A stretch of 18,123 bases of DNA from Gammaproteobacteria bacterium (GTDB taxonomy: Bacteria; Pseudomonadota; Gammaproteobacteria; Steroidobacterales; GCA-2729495): positions 1-18,123 of the forward strand of contig JAUIEY010000019.1 in the NCBI GenBank assembly GCA_030429685.1. The letters run 5' to 3'. Shown here piece after piece: positions 7,826-15,503 of the stretch; the first letter of the stretch is position 1; each line of letters opens with the position of its first letter. The position numbers were made by a program, and so were the translations under genes. Below the pieces are notes generated by a model, which worked only from the letters and a program-made list of their open reading frames with translations, ran no database searches and had not been told where the DNA came from.

Positions 7826-9120
7826 GATTCGCCTGTTTCACCGTCGGTGTGCAGCGCTTCCAGCGCCTGCTGCGCGCGAGCAGCAATTTCAGGGATCCGC
7901 ATATCTGTCAGCAGTTCGGCGGCAAAGGCGGTGATCAGCATATTGCGCGCAGTGTTTCTGTCGACACCGCGACTGAGCAGGTAGAACAGCGAATTTGCAT
8001 CCAGTTGCCCGGTAGTAGAGCCATGGGCGCACTTGACGTCATCCGCATAGATTTCCAGCTCCGGCTTGCTGTTAACTTCAGCACGTTTGTTGAGCAACAG
8101 ATTGCGGTTGGTTAGTTCGGCCACGGTTTTCTGGGCATCCTGAGCAACGTAAATGCGGCCGTTGAAAACGCCGCGTGCCCGGCCGGCGAGAATACCCCGG
8201 TAGCGCTCACGACTACTGGTGTCCGGCGCCAGGTGATTGACGTCAATGCGTGAATCCACGTGACGCGCGGTATCCGCCATAAACAGGCCATGCGCCTCGA
8301 CATGCGCGCCGCGGCCATTCAGGTTCAGCCTGAGTTCGTTGCGGGCCAGTGCCGCGCCAATGTCCACCTGCGTGGTGTGCAGGCTCGCGTTTTCGGCAAG
8401 TGCCGCACATTGCAGTGCCGTGTGCCAGGTTTCCGGATGTTCGTCCTGCAACCTGCAATAGTCCAGCCGGGCGCCGGGGCCGCAATGCAATTCGCTGACC
8501 GGGTTCACGAACACACTGTCCGTGCTGCAAAAATGCTCCACCACCGTTGCACGGGCCCGTGCTCCCAGGCTGACCAGCAGGCGGGTTTGCGCGGCGATAT
8601 GACTGCGGCCGCTGCGATAACTTATGCAGACCGGGCGGGCAAGTTCCACTCCGTCGGCAACTTCCAGCACTGCGCCTTGCCCGGCGAAAGCAGAATTGAG
8701 TGCGACCATGGGCGAATCGGCAAATGCCGCGAGCCGACCATACAGTTCACGCAACTGCGCAGGCTGGCGTTCCGCCAATGCCGCGAGGCTATGCAACTGC
8801 ACGCCTTGCGGCAGTTCATCCGCGGCAGACAGTTCCGGCCGGTATATACCGTCTACAAAAGTGACCTGCACGGCATCGGCAATGCACAGCATTTTTTGCT
8901 GCGAAGGATGTGCTGTCGGCTCGCCGCGCAAATCATCTGCCAGCCGTTCGGCAAGGCCGCTCAGGTTGGTGTATTTCCAATTTTCCTGCCGGGTGGTCGG
9001 CAGGCCGGTGCGCAGAAACTGTTCCAGAGCCTCGCGGCGCATTTCATGCAGCGCATCTTCATCCGGCCCGGTGGCCTGCCAGGCTGCGCGGATGGCATCG
9101 TTTATTGTGGAAGTGTTCAT
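7822..9120 (-). CDS. sufD: Fe-S assembly scaffold subunit SufD
   Basis: This 432-residue protein is slightly longer than E. coli SufD (423). The N-terminal helical part carries R-Q-E-N-W-K-Y-T-N-L at 44-53, diagnostic for the family, and is followed by the right-handed beta-helix core. The C-terminal signature V-K-C-A-H-G-S-T-T-G-Q-L-D is present with Cys364 and His366; the latter corresponds to the His360 needed for cluster formation at the SufB-SufD interface in E. coli. SufD joins SufB and SufC2 in the cytoplasmic SufBC2D scaffold and is linked to iron acquisition. ATG 9120 is 23 bases behind sufC. Confidence 0.96.
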   Translation of the reverse strand: MNTSTINDAIRAAWQATGPDEDALHEMRREALEQFLRTGLPTTRQENWKYTNLSGLAERLADDLRGEPTAHPSQQKMLCIADAVQVTFVDGIYRPELSAADELPQGVQLHSLAALAERQPAQLRELYGRLAAFADSPMVALNSAFAGQGAVLEVADGVELARPVCISYRSGRSHIAAQTRLLVSLGARARATVVEHFCSTDSVFVNPVSELHCGPGARLDYCRLQDEHPETWHTALQCAALAENASLHTTQVDIGAALARNELRLNLNGRGAHVEAHGLFMADTARHVDSRIDVNHLAPDTSSRERYRGILAGRARGVFNGRIYVAQDAQKTVAELTNRNLLLNKRAEVNSKPELEIYADDVKCAHGSTTGQLDANSLFYLLSRGVDRNTARNMLITAFAAELLTDMRIPEIAARAQQALEALHTDGETGES

Positions 9121-9143
9121 GGAATCAGGCTGCCGTGCGCAGT

Positions 9144-9899
9144 TCAGCCGGCCGCAGCAGCCAGCACCGCGTCGTAGCCGTTGGCTTCCAGTTCCAGCGC
9201 CAGATCACGATTGCCGGATTTGACGATTCGTCCACCGGCCAGCACATGCACGAAATCCGGCTGTATGTAGTCAAGCAGACGCTGGTAGTGGGTGATAAGC
9301 AAAAATGATCGCTGTCCGTCACGCTGGGCATTCACGCCGTTGGCAACCACTTTGAGCGCATCAATGTCCAGGCCTGAGTCGGTTTCATCGAGTATCGCAA
9401 GATCCGGCTCTAGCACTGCCATCTGAAAAATCTCGTTGCGTTTTTTCTCGCCCCCCGAAAAGCCTTCGTTGACGCCGCGCGATAAAAACGCCTGATCCAG
9501 CTGCATCAGTTTCGCTTTCTCCCGCACCAGGCGCATGAACTCCACCGAATCAATCTCATCCTGTCCGCTTTCCTTGCGACGGGCATTCAGCGCAGCCTTG
9601 AGCAAATAAACATTACTGACGCCGGGGATTTCCACCGGGTACTGAAAACCCAGAAAGATGCCGGCACGTGCACGTTCGTCAGCTTCGAGTTCAAGCAGGT
9701 TCTCGCCTTTGTAACTGACGGCACCCGCAGTGATCTCATAGCCCGGTTTACCGGCAAGGGCTTGGGCCAGAGTGCTTTTCCCGGAGCCGTTGGGGCCCAT
9801 GATGGCGTGAACCTCACCGGGATTTATCTGCAGGTTCAGGCCTTTGATAATTTCCGTGCCGCCGACTGATGCGTGCAGGTTTTCAATATTTAAAAGCAT
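9144..9899 (-). CDS. sufC: Fe-S assembly ATPase SufC
   Basis: An ABC-type ATPase of 251 residues (E. coli 248) without membrane segments. Walker A is G-P-N-G-S-G-K-S-T at 35-43, the signature F-S-G-G-E-K-K-R is at 147-154, Walker B L-A-I-L-D-E ends near residue 172, and the switch histidine is in L-L-I-T-H-Y. Two SufC copies bind SufB and SufD, and ATP-driven dimerisation reshapes the scaffold to expose the cluster assembly site. The SufC-typical G-F-Q-Y-P-V-E-I-P-G-V sequence (84-94) distinguishes it from transporter ATPases. It lies 27 bases behind sufB. Confidence 0.97.
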   Translation of the reverse strand: MLLNIENLHASVGGTEIIKGLNLQINPGEVHAIMGPNGSGKSTLAQALAGKPGYEITAGAVSYKGENLLELEADERARAGIFLGFQYPVEIPGVSNVYLLKAALNARRKESGQDEIDSVEFMRLVREKAKLMQLDQAFLSRGVNEGFSGGEKKRNEIFQMAVLEPDLAILDETDSGLDIDALKVVANGVNAQRDGQRSFLLITHYQRLLDYIQPDFVHVLAGGRIVKSGNRDLALELEANGYDAVLAAAAG

Positions 9900-9926
9900 G
9901 TTGCGTTATCCGCTTGATATGCCGGT

Positions 9927-11375
9927 CTAACCGACCGCGCCTTCGAGACTAACGTTCATCAGGTTCTGAGCTTCGACCGCAAACTCCATCGGCAGCTCCC
10001 GGAACACATCCCTGCAAAAGCCATTGACAATCATGTTGACGGCATCTTCCTCCGACAGCCCGCGCTGGCGGCAATAGAACAACTGGTCATCGGCAATTTT
10101 TGAGGTGGTCGCTTCATGCTCCACCACCGCCGAAGGATTCTTGATTTCCATATAAGGAAAAGTATGCGCGCCGCACTGGTTGCCCATCAGCAGCGAGTCA
10201 CATTGAGTGTAATTGCGTGCGTTGTCTGCGGTAGGCAGCATGCGCACCAGACCGCGGTAAGCATTCTGGGCGCGACCGGCGGAGATGCCTTTGGAAATAA
10301 TGGTGCTGCGGGTGTCACGCCCGATATGGATCATCTTGGTGCCGGTATCAGCCTGCTGACGGTTGTTGGTAACCGCGACCGAATAGAATTCGCCGACTGA
10401 TTCGGCGCCGCGCAATATGCAGCTCGGATACTTCCAGGTAATGGCAGAACCGGCCTCCACCTGAGTCCAGGAGATTTTGGAGTGATCACCGCGGCAGTCG
10501 CCGCGCTTGGTCACAAAGTTGTAGATGCCGCCGCGACCATCTTCATCGCCCGGATACCAGTTCTGGACAGTGGAATACTTGATTTCCGCATCTCGCTCGG
10601 CAATCAGTTCCACTACCGCGGCGTGCAACTGATTCTCGTCTCGCTGCGGGGCCGTACAGCCCTCCAGATAACTGACGTGGCTGCCTTCGTCGGCAATGAT
10701 CAGCGTGCGCTCGAACTGGCCGGTATTGGCCGCATTGATGCGGAAATAGGTAGATAGCTCCATCGGGCAGCGCACGCCCTTGGGCACATAGACGAAACTA
10801 CCGTCCGTGAATACCGCCGAGTTCAGTGCGGCAAAAAAATTGTCCCTTTGCGGTACCACTGTGCCCAGATAGCGCTCCACCAGCTCGGGGTGATTCTGCA
10901 CCGCCTCTGAAAAGGAGCAGAAAATCACACCGGCTGCCGCCAGTTTTTCCTTGAAGGTGGTGGTTACCGAAACGCTGTCAAACACGGCATCCACGGCAAC
11001 GCCGGCCAGCCGCGCGCGCTCATGCAGCGGAATGCCGAGCTTGTCATAGGTCTCAAGCAGCTTCGGATCAACTTCATCCAGGCTTTTGGGCGCATTTTTG
11101 TCCCGCTTGGGGGCGGAATAGTAGGAAATCGCCTGGTAATCAATCGGCTCGATTTCCAGTTTGGCCCATTCCGGTTCCTGCATGTCCTGCCAGAGTCGGA
11201 AAGCCTTCAGCCGCCAGTCGAGCATAAACTGCGGCTCGCCTTTCATTCTGGATATGTGGTGGATAACGCTTTCATCAATACCCGGCGGCAGGGTTTCCGA
11301 CTCAATATCGGTAACAAAGCCATGCTTGTATTTGCGCTCAACCAGTTCTTTGACGTCTTGCTGTTTGCTGGCCAT
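9927..11375 (-). CDS. sufB: Fe-S assembly scaffold subunit SufB
   Basis: Scaffold on which new clusters are built, about 482 residues (E. coli 495). The C-terminal core shows N-Y-T-Q-C-D-S-L-L-M-G, whose cysteine near residue 392 corresponds to E. coli Cys405, and V-E-H-E-A-T-T-S with the essential glutamate near 421. The N-terminus has the expected K-H-G-F-V-T-D-I-E sequence. Two starts are possible: GTG 11381, which overlaps the regulator stop as GTGA, or ATG 11375 six bases on. I chose the ATG because the nearest weak Shine-Dalgarno (GGA) is about nine bases upstream of it and only three from the GTG. Either gives the same protein apart from two residues. Confidence 0.96.
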   Translation of the reverse strand: MASKQQDVKELVERKYKHGFVTDIESETLPPGIDESVIHHISRMKGEPQFMLDWRLKAFRLWQDMQEPEWAKLEIEPIDYQAISYYSAPKRDKNAPKSLDEVDPKLLETYDKLGIPLHERARLAGVAVDAVFDSVSVTTTFKEKLAAAGVIFCSFSEAVQNHPELVERYLGTVVPQRDNFFAALNSAVFTDGSFVYVPKGVRCPMELSTYFRINAANTGQFERTLIIADEGSHVSYLEGCTAPQRDENQLHAAVVELIAERDAEIKYSTVQNWYPGDEDGRGGIYNFVTKRGDCRGDHSKISWTQVEAGSAITWKYPSCILRGAESVGEFYSVAVTNNRQQADTGTKMIHIGRDTRSTIISKGISAGRAQNAYRGLVRMLPTADNARNYTQCDSLLMGNQCGAHTFPYMEIKNPSAVVEHEATTSKIADDQLFYCRQRGLSEEDAVNMIVNGFCRDVFRELPMEFAVEAQNLMNVSLEGAVG

Positions 11376-11377
11376 GG

Positions 11378-11848
11378 TCACTTGTCCGTACGGCCCAGGT
11401 GGCCGCTTTCACTGAGTATGGTGTACCGCAACGGAAACTCCGTTGGCGGATTGCGCAGGTCTGACAGGCGAATTTCGGTCATGGCGGCACGAATCGCGCG
11501 GCTGATTTTCTGCCACGCGCCACCGACCTGACAGTTTGACTCCAGTTCGCAGTGGCTGTCATCGTGGCTGCATTCGGTAATCGCCAGCGGGCCTTCAAGC
11601 ACATCAAGTATCTCAGCTGCGTCAATGGCATCCGGTTCGCGCGCCAGTCGGTAACCGCCGTCGGCGCCGCGCGACGACACCACCAGCTTGCCGCGCGCCA
11701 GCTTTTTCAGGACTTTCTGCACGGTGGGCAAAGCGAGGCCCGTGCCGGCCGCTATTTCAGAGGCCGGGCAGGGCTTGTTCGGCGCCACACTGGCCAGATG
11801 AACCAGAATCAGGGTGCCGTAGTCGGTTAGTTTGCTTATGCGCAGCAC
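11378..11848 (-). CDS. Rrf2-family Fe-S cluster regulator of the SUF operon (IscR-like)
   Basis: A 156-residue winged-helix regulator of the Rrf2 family, the size of IscR (162). The recognition region covers about residues 28-67 and ends in S-R-G-A-D-G-G-Y-R-L-A. Cluster-binding cysteines are Cys93, Cys100 and Cys106; the first gap has six intervening residues where E. coli IscR has five. Start GTG 11848 gives M-L-R-I-S-K-L-T-D-Y, typical of the proteobacterial SUF-associated regulator subfamily. It is the first gene of the suf operon and overlaps the GTG of sufB. With an IscR-like operator just upstream, it probably represses its own operon when it carries a cluster and releases it under iron or oxidative stress. 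Confidence 0.93.
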   Translation of the reverse strand: MLRISKLTDYGTLILVHLASVAPNKPCPASEIAAGTGLALPTVQKVLKKLARGKLVVSSRGADGGYRLAREPDAIDAAEILDVLEGPLAITECSHDDSHCELESNCQVGGAWQKISRAIRAAMTEIRLSDLRNPPTEFPLRYTILSESGHLGRTDK

Positions 11849-11892
11849 TGGGTTCAGCCTGCCGGTTTCAGTCTTGCAGTCAGTAATTTAAC

Positions 11893-11916
11893 AATAGGAC
11901 TATTTTAGTCCAATAT
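11893..11916 (-). promoter_or_regulatory. IscR-type 1 operator of the suf operon
   Basis: A perfect inverted repeat, GGACTA (11897-11902) - TTT - TAGTCC (11906-11911), sits in an AT-rich setting with AAT triplets or AATAT outside the arms. Its core G-A-C-T-A-T-T-T-T-A-G-T-C fits the type 1 IscR consensus core (GACT, purine, three A/T, pyrimidine, AGTC) at every position; the outer halves fit only partly. It lies about 50 bases upstream of the regulator start and covers the putative -10 element. Binding by the regulator encoded just downstream is inferred. Confidence 0.75.
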
Positions 11917-11929
11917 ATGCGAAAATCAA
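11902..11929 (-). promoter_or_regulatory. Probable suf operon promoter
   Basis: On the minus strand TTGATT (plus 11924-11929) and TAAAAT (plus 11902-11907) are separated by 16 bases, matching the sigma70 -35 at four and the -10 at five of six positions. The -10 lies inside the inverted-repeat operator, so repressor binding would block polymerase. The resulting leader before the GTG start would be about 45-50 bases. Confidence 0.55.
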
Positions 11930-11953
11930 GCCCTGCTTGGGATTGAGCGAGTT

Positions 11954-11962
11954 TGCTAGACT
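11954..11962 (+). promoter_or_regulatory. Possible extended -10 promoter for mlaC
   Basis: T-G-C-T-A-G-A-C-T on the plus strand resembles an extended -10 (TG at 11954-11955, TAGACT at 11957-11962). No good -35 is visible at normal spacing, and the leader to the mlaC start would be about 90 bases. Weak call, made because mlaC needs a promoter in this divergent gap. Confidence 0.22.
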
Positions 11963-12057
11963 TTGCGCGCGGCCGGGAGAGTGGCTTGAAAACGGCGTCC
12001 GCATTGCAACAAACGGACCGTTCCGCAGTCCAACAGATATGTTGATGGAAGACCTAT

Positions 12058-12696
12058 ATGAAACTTGTTAAAGCTATCGCCGCCAGCTTGCTGGTGGTCA
12101 TTCCCCCTGTTGTGTCGGCCACCGACGCTGCCGTTGAAACGCCGACTGCAGTGATTGAAAGCCGCGCCACGGCGCTAGCCGAAAAGCTGCAGGGCCGGCA
12201 GGACTATTACAGCGAAAACACCGGCGAACTATACGCACTGGTCAGCGACATCCTGTTGCCCGGTTTTGACGTCAATTATGCGAGCAAACTGGTACTGGGG
12301 CGCACGCACTGGACCGCGGCTTCGGTGGAGCAGCGCGAAGCATTCATTGATGCGTTTTATGGCTTCCTGGTACGCACCTATTCCAAGGGTTTGATTGGCT
12401 TTGACCAGAGCAATTTATCGGTTGACCCGGATGCCAAATTTTCCAGCGATGGCAACAAGGCGCTGGTGCGCACGCAGGTCGCGCTGGATAATGGTGACAG
12501 CGTAACTATCAACTATGCCTTGCGGAACAATGGTGCTGCGGGTTGGCAAATGTATGACGTGCGCATCGACGGGGTGTCGTATATACAGAATTACCGCAGT
12601 CAGTTTGACGCAGAAATCTCAGCGCGCGGCATCGATGCGGTGATTCAGCGCCTGCGCACCGAACTGGCCGGGGACGCCGCGGGCGAATCGTCCTGA
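12058..12696 (+). CDS. mlaC: MlaC-family periplasmic phospholipid-binding protein
   Basis: This 212-residue protein (E. coli MlaC 211) has a Sec signal peptide ending near residue 21 (V-V-S-A) and a mature domain with MlaC/Ttg2D features: L-L-P-G-F-D-V-N-Y-A-S-K-L-V-L-G, W-T-A-A-S-V-E-Q-R-E-A-F, the Y-G-F-L-V-R-T-Y block, and W-Q-M-Y-D-V-R-I-D-G-V-S. MlaC shuttles glycerophospholipids between the outer-membrane MlaA complex and the inner-membrane MlaFEDB transporter. GGAAG at 12047-12051 lies six bases before ATG 12058. It stands alone on + and converges on mlaA 20 bases away; mlaF, mlaE, mlaD and mlaB are not in the window. Confidence 0.92.
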   Translation: MKLVKAIAASLLVVIPPVVSATDAAVETPTAVIESRATALAEKLQGRQDYYSENTGELYALVSDILLPGFDVNYASKLVLGRTHWTAASVEQREAFIDAFYGFLVRTYSKGLIGFDQSNLSVDPDAKFSSDGNKALVRTQVALDNGDSVTINYALRNNGAAGWQMYDVRIDGVSYIQNYRSQFDAEISARGIDAVIQRLRTELAGDAAGESS

Positions 12697-12716
12697 ACTG
12701 CAACAGGCAGAAGCGC

Positions 12717-13505
12717 CTAGAAGTCAGCGTCGAAATCGTCCTCGAACACCTCATCGTCACCAGCTGAACGGTCTTCAATGAGGTACCGGCGATTCTGCAG
12801 GTAAGCGTCACGGACAAACAGATACGGGTCGTAAGCATCGCGGATTGCCTCGTCGGGCCCGATCAGCGCGGCGCGGGATTCGATAAACCAGGTGATGACC
12901 AGCTTGGCTCTGATGCTTGAGTCATTCAGCTGCGTGACCGGATTAACCAGCGTGTCGCCGATCAGGCCGACACCGCTGCGCATGGTAGCCGGACCGAGTA
13001 TGGGTAAGACTATATAAGGGCCCTGGCCGATCCCCCAGCGCGCAAAGGTCTGGCCAAAATCCTCATCGTGTTCCGGCAGATTCATGCGGGTGGCAGGATC
13101 GAAAATACCCAGCAGGCCGATCGTACTGTTCACCAGGAAACGCCCGGTATCGGATGCGCCTTGCCCGAATTTGCCCTGCAGAAAACTGTTAACAATGGTT
13201 ATGGGATAGGTCCAATTGTTGAAAAAGTTGCCTACGCCAGTGCGCACAGGTTTGGGCAAGATAATGTTATAGCCCTTGGCTACGGGCCGGACGACATAGC
13301 GGTCGGCAACATCGTTAAATGCATAAATCTTGCGATTTAACGGCTCCAGCGGGTCAGGATTTCCGGCCTGAGTTTGCTCCGCCGTCTCCTCGGCCAGGAC
13401 GCCCGTCGGAATTACCGCCAGAATTGCAATGACGGCGACCGCGAGTCCGCCGGCAAAGCCAAAAAAAATTCCGGGGTTGCCGGCATTTGCGCTATGTCGT
13501 GTCAT
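12717..13505 (-). CDS. mlaA: MlaA/VacJ-family outer-membrane lipid asymmetry protein, no lipobox
   Basis: A 262-residue MlaA homologue with family blocks D-P-L-E-P-L-N-R-K-I-Y-A-F-N (51-64), V-R-P-V-A-K-G-Y, F-L-V-N-S-T-I-G-L-L-G-I-F-D, and G-Q-G-P-Y-I-V-L-P-I-L-G-P. MlaA sits in the outer membrane with porins and removes mislocalised phospholipids from the outer leaflet, passing them to MlaC. MlaA is normally a lipoprotein, but this protein contains no cysteine; its N-terminus (about 11-38) looks like a signal peptide cleaved after V-L-A or a membrane anchor. The C-terminus is a short acidic tail. ATG 13505 overlaps the bepA stop (ATGA), as the last gene of the gcvR-bcp-bepA-mlaA operon. Confidence 0.91.
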   Translation of the reverse strand: MTRHSANAGNPGIFFGFAGGLAVAVIAILAVIPTGVLAEETAEQTQAGNPDPLEPLNRKIYAFNDVADRYVVRPVAKGYNIILPKPVRTGVGNFFNNWTYPITIVNSFLQGKFGQGASDTGRFLVNSTIGLLGIFDPATRMNLPEHDEDFGQTFARWGIGQGPYIVLPILGPATMRSGVGLIGDTLVNPVTQLNDSSIRAKLVITWFIESRAALIGPDEAIRDAYDPYLFVRDAYLQNRRYLIEDRSAGDDEVFEDDFDADF

Positions 13506-15010
13506 GGTCTGCGCTCGTTGTCTTCCGGTCTGTCCCGGCTTGTTGGCAAGAATTCCTGAAACTGTTTCAGGCGCGCCCTGAAGCGCGCCTGCTGCACACT
13601 ATCCAGCCCCGGCGTACCCAGCGCAAGTACCAGTTGATCGATCGCAAGTTTGAGATTGCCACTCATGGCCTGATACTCCGCCATGTAGTAGTGCGTATTG
13701 GCAGTATCACCGGCCTGATTGGCAGCAAGCGCTATCAATCGAACCTGTTCCAGCGTCGGGGGCACCTGATTGAGCAAATCCAGCAGTATGTCGTGTGATT
13801 TTTGTGCCTGCTCATAGCGCAGCAGCGTTTCGGCATAGCGCACCGTCAGCGGGACATTGCGCGGAAACAGGCCGATAGCCTGTTCGAAAGTCGCCAGCGC
13901 GGCGTCTTTCTTATTTAGCATGACACGCGTTTCCGCCAGTGCAGAGTAGAGCGGAATGACTTCCTGATATTCCTTGCGCAATTCACTGAATATCTGTTCG
14001 GCCTGTCCATAGTCACCGAGTTGTGTCAGCGTCAGTGCTTTGCCGTAGCGATACTCCAGATTGTCCTGCTGGCCGGGCCGCTGTTGTTCCTCACTGAAAT
14101 ACTCGTAGGCAACTTCAGGCCGGCTGCTGGTCAGCAAACGGGCCCGGGCCCGGGCAATTTCGAAACCATTGGTTTCCTCGGGTTCTTCCACGACATGTTC
14201 GCGCGCCCGGGCGCGCGTCTCTGCCATGCGGTCGGCAGAAACGGGGTGAGTCAGCAAAAATGTGGGCACATCTCGCATCAGGGTGCTGGTCTTGCGCGAC
14301 ATGGTCTCGAAAAATTCAGGCATCCCCTGCGGGTCGAACCCCGCATTTGCCAGAACCGCCACCGCAACCCGGTCGGCTTCGTACTCGTTGCTGCGGGTAA
14401 AGCTGATTTGCTGTTCGATCGCTGCGCCCTGTGAAATCCCGACCGCGCCGGCAATGACATCGGCATCCGCGCCGGCGGCAACGCCTGCCAGTATCGCGCC
14501 CAGCATGGTCGCCAGAGTTATGGTGCTGGCGCGCTGATTGGCATAGACGGCTCGCGAAATGTGCCGTTGCGTTACATGGCTGATTTCGTGGGCCAGTACG
14601 CCGGCCAGCTGGCTCTCGTTGGCCGCTGCCAGCAATAGGCCGGTATGCACGCCGATGTAACCACCGGGCATCGCGAAAGCATTTATGACCGGGTTATCGA
14701 CCATAAAGAAATGAAAATTCTGGCCACGTTTGATGTCGGCATGGGCAACCAGACGCATGCCGACATCCTGAATGTACTCCTGCAGTTCCGGATCGGTGAT
14801 AACTGTGCCGCTGGCCAGCAGATTTGCGTAGACCTGACGACCGATCTGCGCCTCGGTCCGGATGGACAGCAAACCGTCTGACGGGCTGCCCATGTCCGGC
14901 AAATTGAATTCCTGGGCACCGGCAGTCAGGCTGCAGAAAGCAGCCGCCAGCGCCGGCAGAGACCGCCGCATAGCTTTATTCAGATGGCGCAACAGGCCCG
15001 TTGGCTTCAT
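13502..15010 (-). CDS. bepA: BepA-type periplasmic M48 metalloprotease with TPR domain
   Basis: A 502-residue protein (E. coli BepA 487). The signal peptide ends near residue 32 (A-G-A). The M48 zinc site is H-E-I-S-H at 141-145 with the third ligand in E-Y-E-A-D (209-213); T-H-P near His255 corresponds to the regulatory histidine region of BepA. The C-terminal third (about 280-485) is helical and repetitive, consistent with tetratricopeptide repeats. BepA acts at the outer membrane in quality control of beta-barrel assembly, including LptD. A GGAG four bases before ATG 15010 and ATGA overlap with the bcp stop support this start; ATG 14971 is a shorter alternative. Confidence 0.92.
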   Translation of the reverse strand: MKPTGLLRHLNKAMRRSLPALAAAFCSLTAGAQEFNLPDMGSPSDGLLSIRTEAQIGRQVYANLLASGTVITDPELQEYIQDVGMRLVAHADIKRGQNFHFFMVDNPVINAFAMPGGYIGVHTGLLLAAANESQLAGVLAHEISHVTQRHISRAVYANQRASTITLATMLGAILAGVAAGADADVIAGAVGISQGAAIEQQISFTRSNEYEADRVAVAVLANAGFDPQGMPEFFETMSRKTSTLMRDVPTFLLTHPVSADRMAETRARAREHVVEEPEETNGFEIARARARLLTSSRPEVAYEYFSEEQQRPGQQDNLEYRYGKALTLTQLGDYGQAEQIFSELRKEYQEVIPLYSALAETRVMLNKKDAALATFEQAIGLFPRNVPLTVRYAETLLRYEQAQKSHDILLDLLNQVPPTLEQVRLIALAANQAGDTANTHYYMAEYQAMSGNLKLAIDQLVLALGTPGLDSVQQARFRARLKQFQEFLPTSRDRPEDNERRP

Positions 15011-15474
15011 AAATCTCCGATAGCCTGCAAAACCTCATCCACGTGGCCTTTGACTTTTACCTTGCGCCATTCACGGCGCAACTTGCCCTTTTCATCAATA
15101 AGAAAAGTGCTGCGTTCTATGCCCATGAATTTCCGGCCGTACATGTTTTTTTCCTTGATCACGTCAAATAACTGACAGGCTTTCTCCTCTTCATCAGACA
15201 ACAATTCGAAAGGGAAGTTGTACTTGGCCTTAAATTTTTCATGGGAGGCAATGGAGTCTTTGGATACGCCCAGGATCACGGTATTGCGCCGTTTGAATTT
15301 GCCGTGCTGACTGGCGAAATCCTTGCCTTCGTTGGTGCAACCCGGCGTGCTGTCCTTGGGGTAGAAATAGATGACAACGTTCTTGCCGCGCAGAGACTTG
15401 AGATCAATCATCTGGTCGCCGGTGGCGGGCAGTTTCAACGCGGGGATGACTTTGCCGATTTCTGCGGTTTTCAT
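15007..15474 (-). CDS. bcp: Thiol peroxidase Bcp (PrxQ-type peroxiredoxin)
   Basis: A 155-residue thioredoxin-fold peroxidase (E. coli Bcp 156) that reduces hydrogen and organic peroxides in the cytoplasm. The peroxidatic cysteine is Cys46 in D-S-T-P-G-C-T, with conserved F-Y-P-K before it and R-S-T-F-L-I-D later. The resolving cysteine usually found five residues further on is absent (glycine there); Cys100 in E-E-K-A-C is the only other cysteine. The enzyme may therefore use Cys100 or an external thiol. It sits 29 bases behind gcvR and overlaps bepA by four bases; the gcvR-bcp pairing is conserved in Gammaproteobacteria. Confidence 0.95.
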   Translation of the reverse strand: MKTAEIGKVIPALKLPATGDQMIDLKSLRGKNVVIYFYPKDSTPGCTNEGKDFASQHGKFKRRNTVILGVSKDSIASHEKFKAKYNFPFELLSDEEEKACQLFDVIKEKNMYGRKFMGIERSTFLIDEKGKLRREWRKVKVKGHVDEVLQAIGDL

Positions 15475-15503
15475 GTTGTTTTTTCGCCTCGCTTTAGCTT
15501 GGT

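Noticed and set aside
7271..7984. 237-codon open frame on the plus strand over sufS
   Set aside because: Antisense to sufS, whose catalytic residues are all intact; low-complexity translation without a known domain.
8260..9177. 305-codon open frame on the plus strand over sufD
   Set aside because: Antisense shadow of sufD in GC-rich sequence; the translation has no recognisable family and would break the operon.
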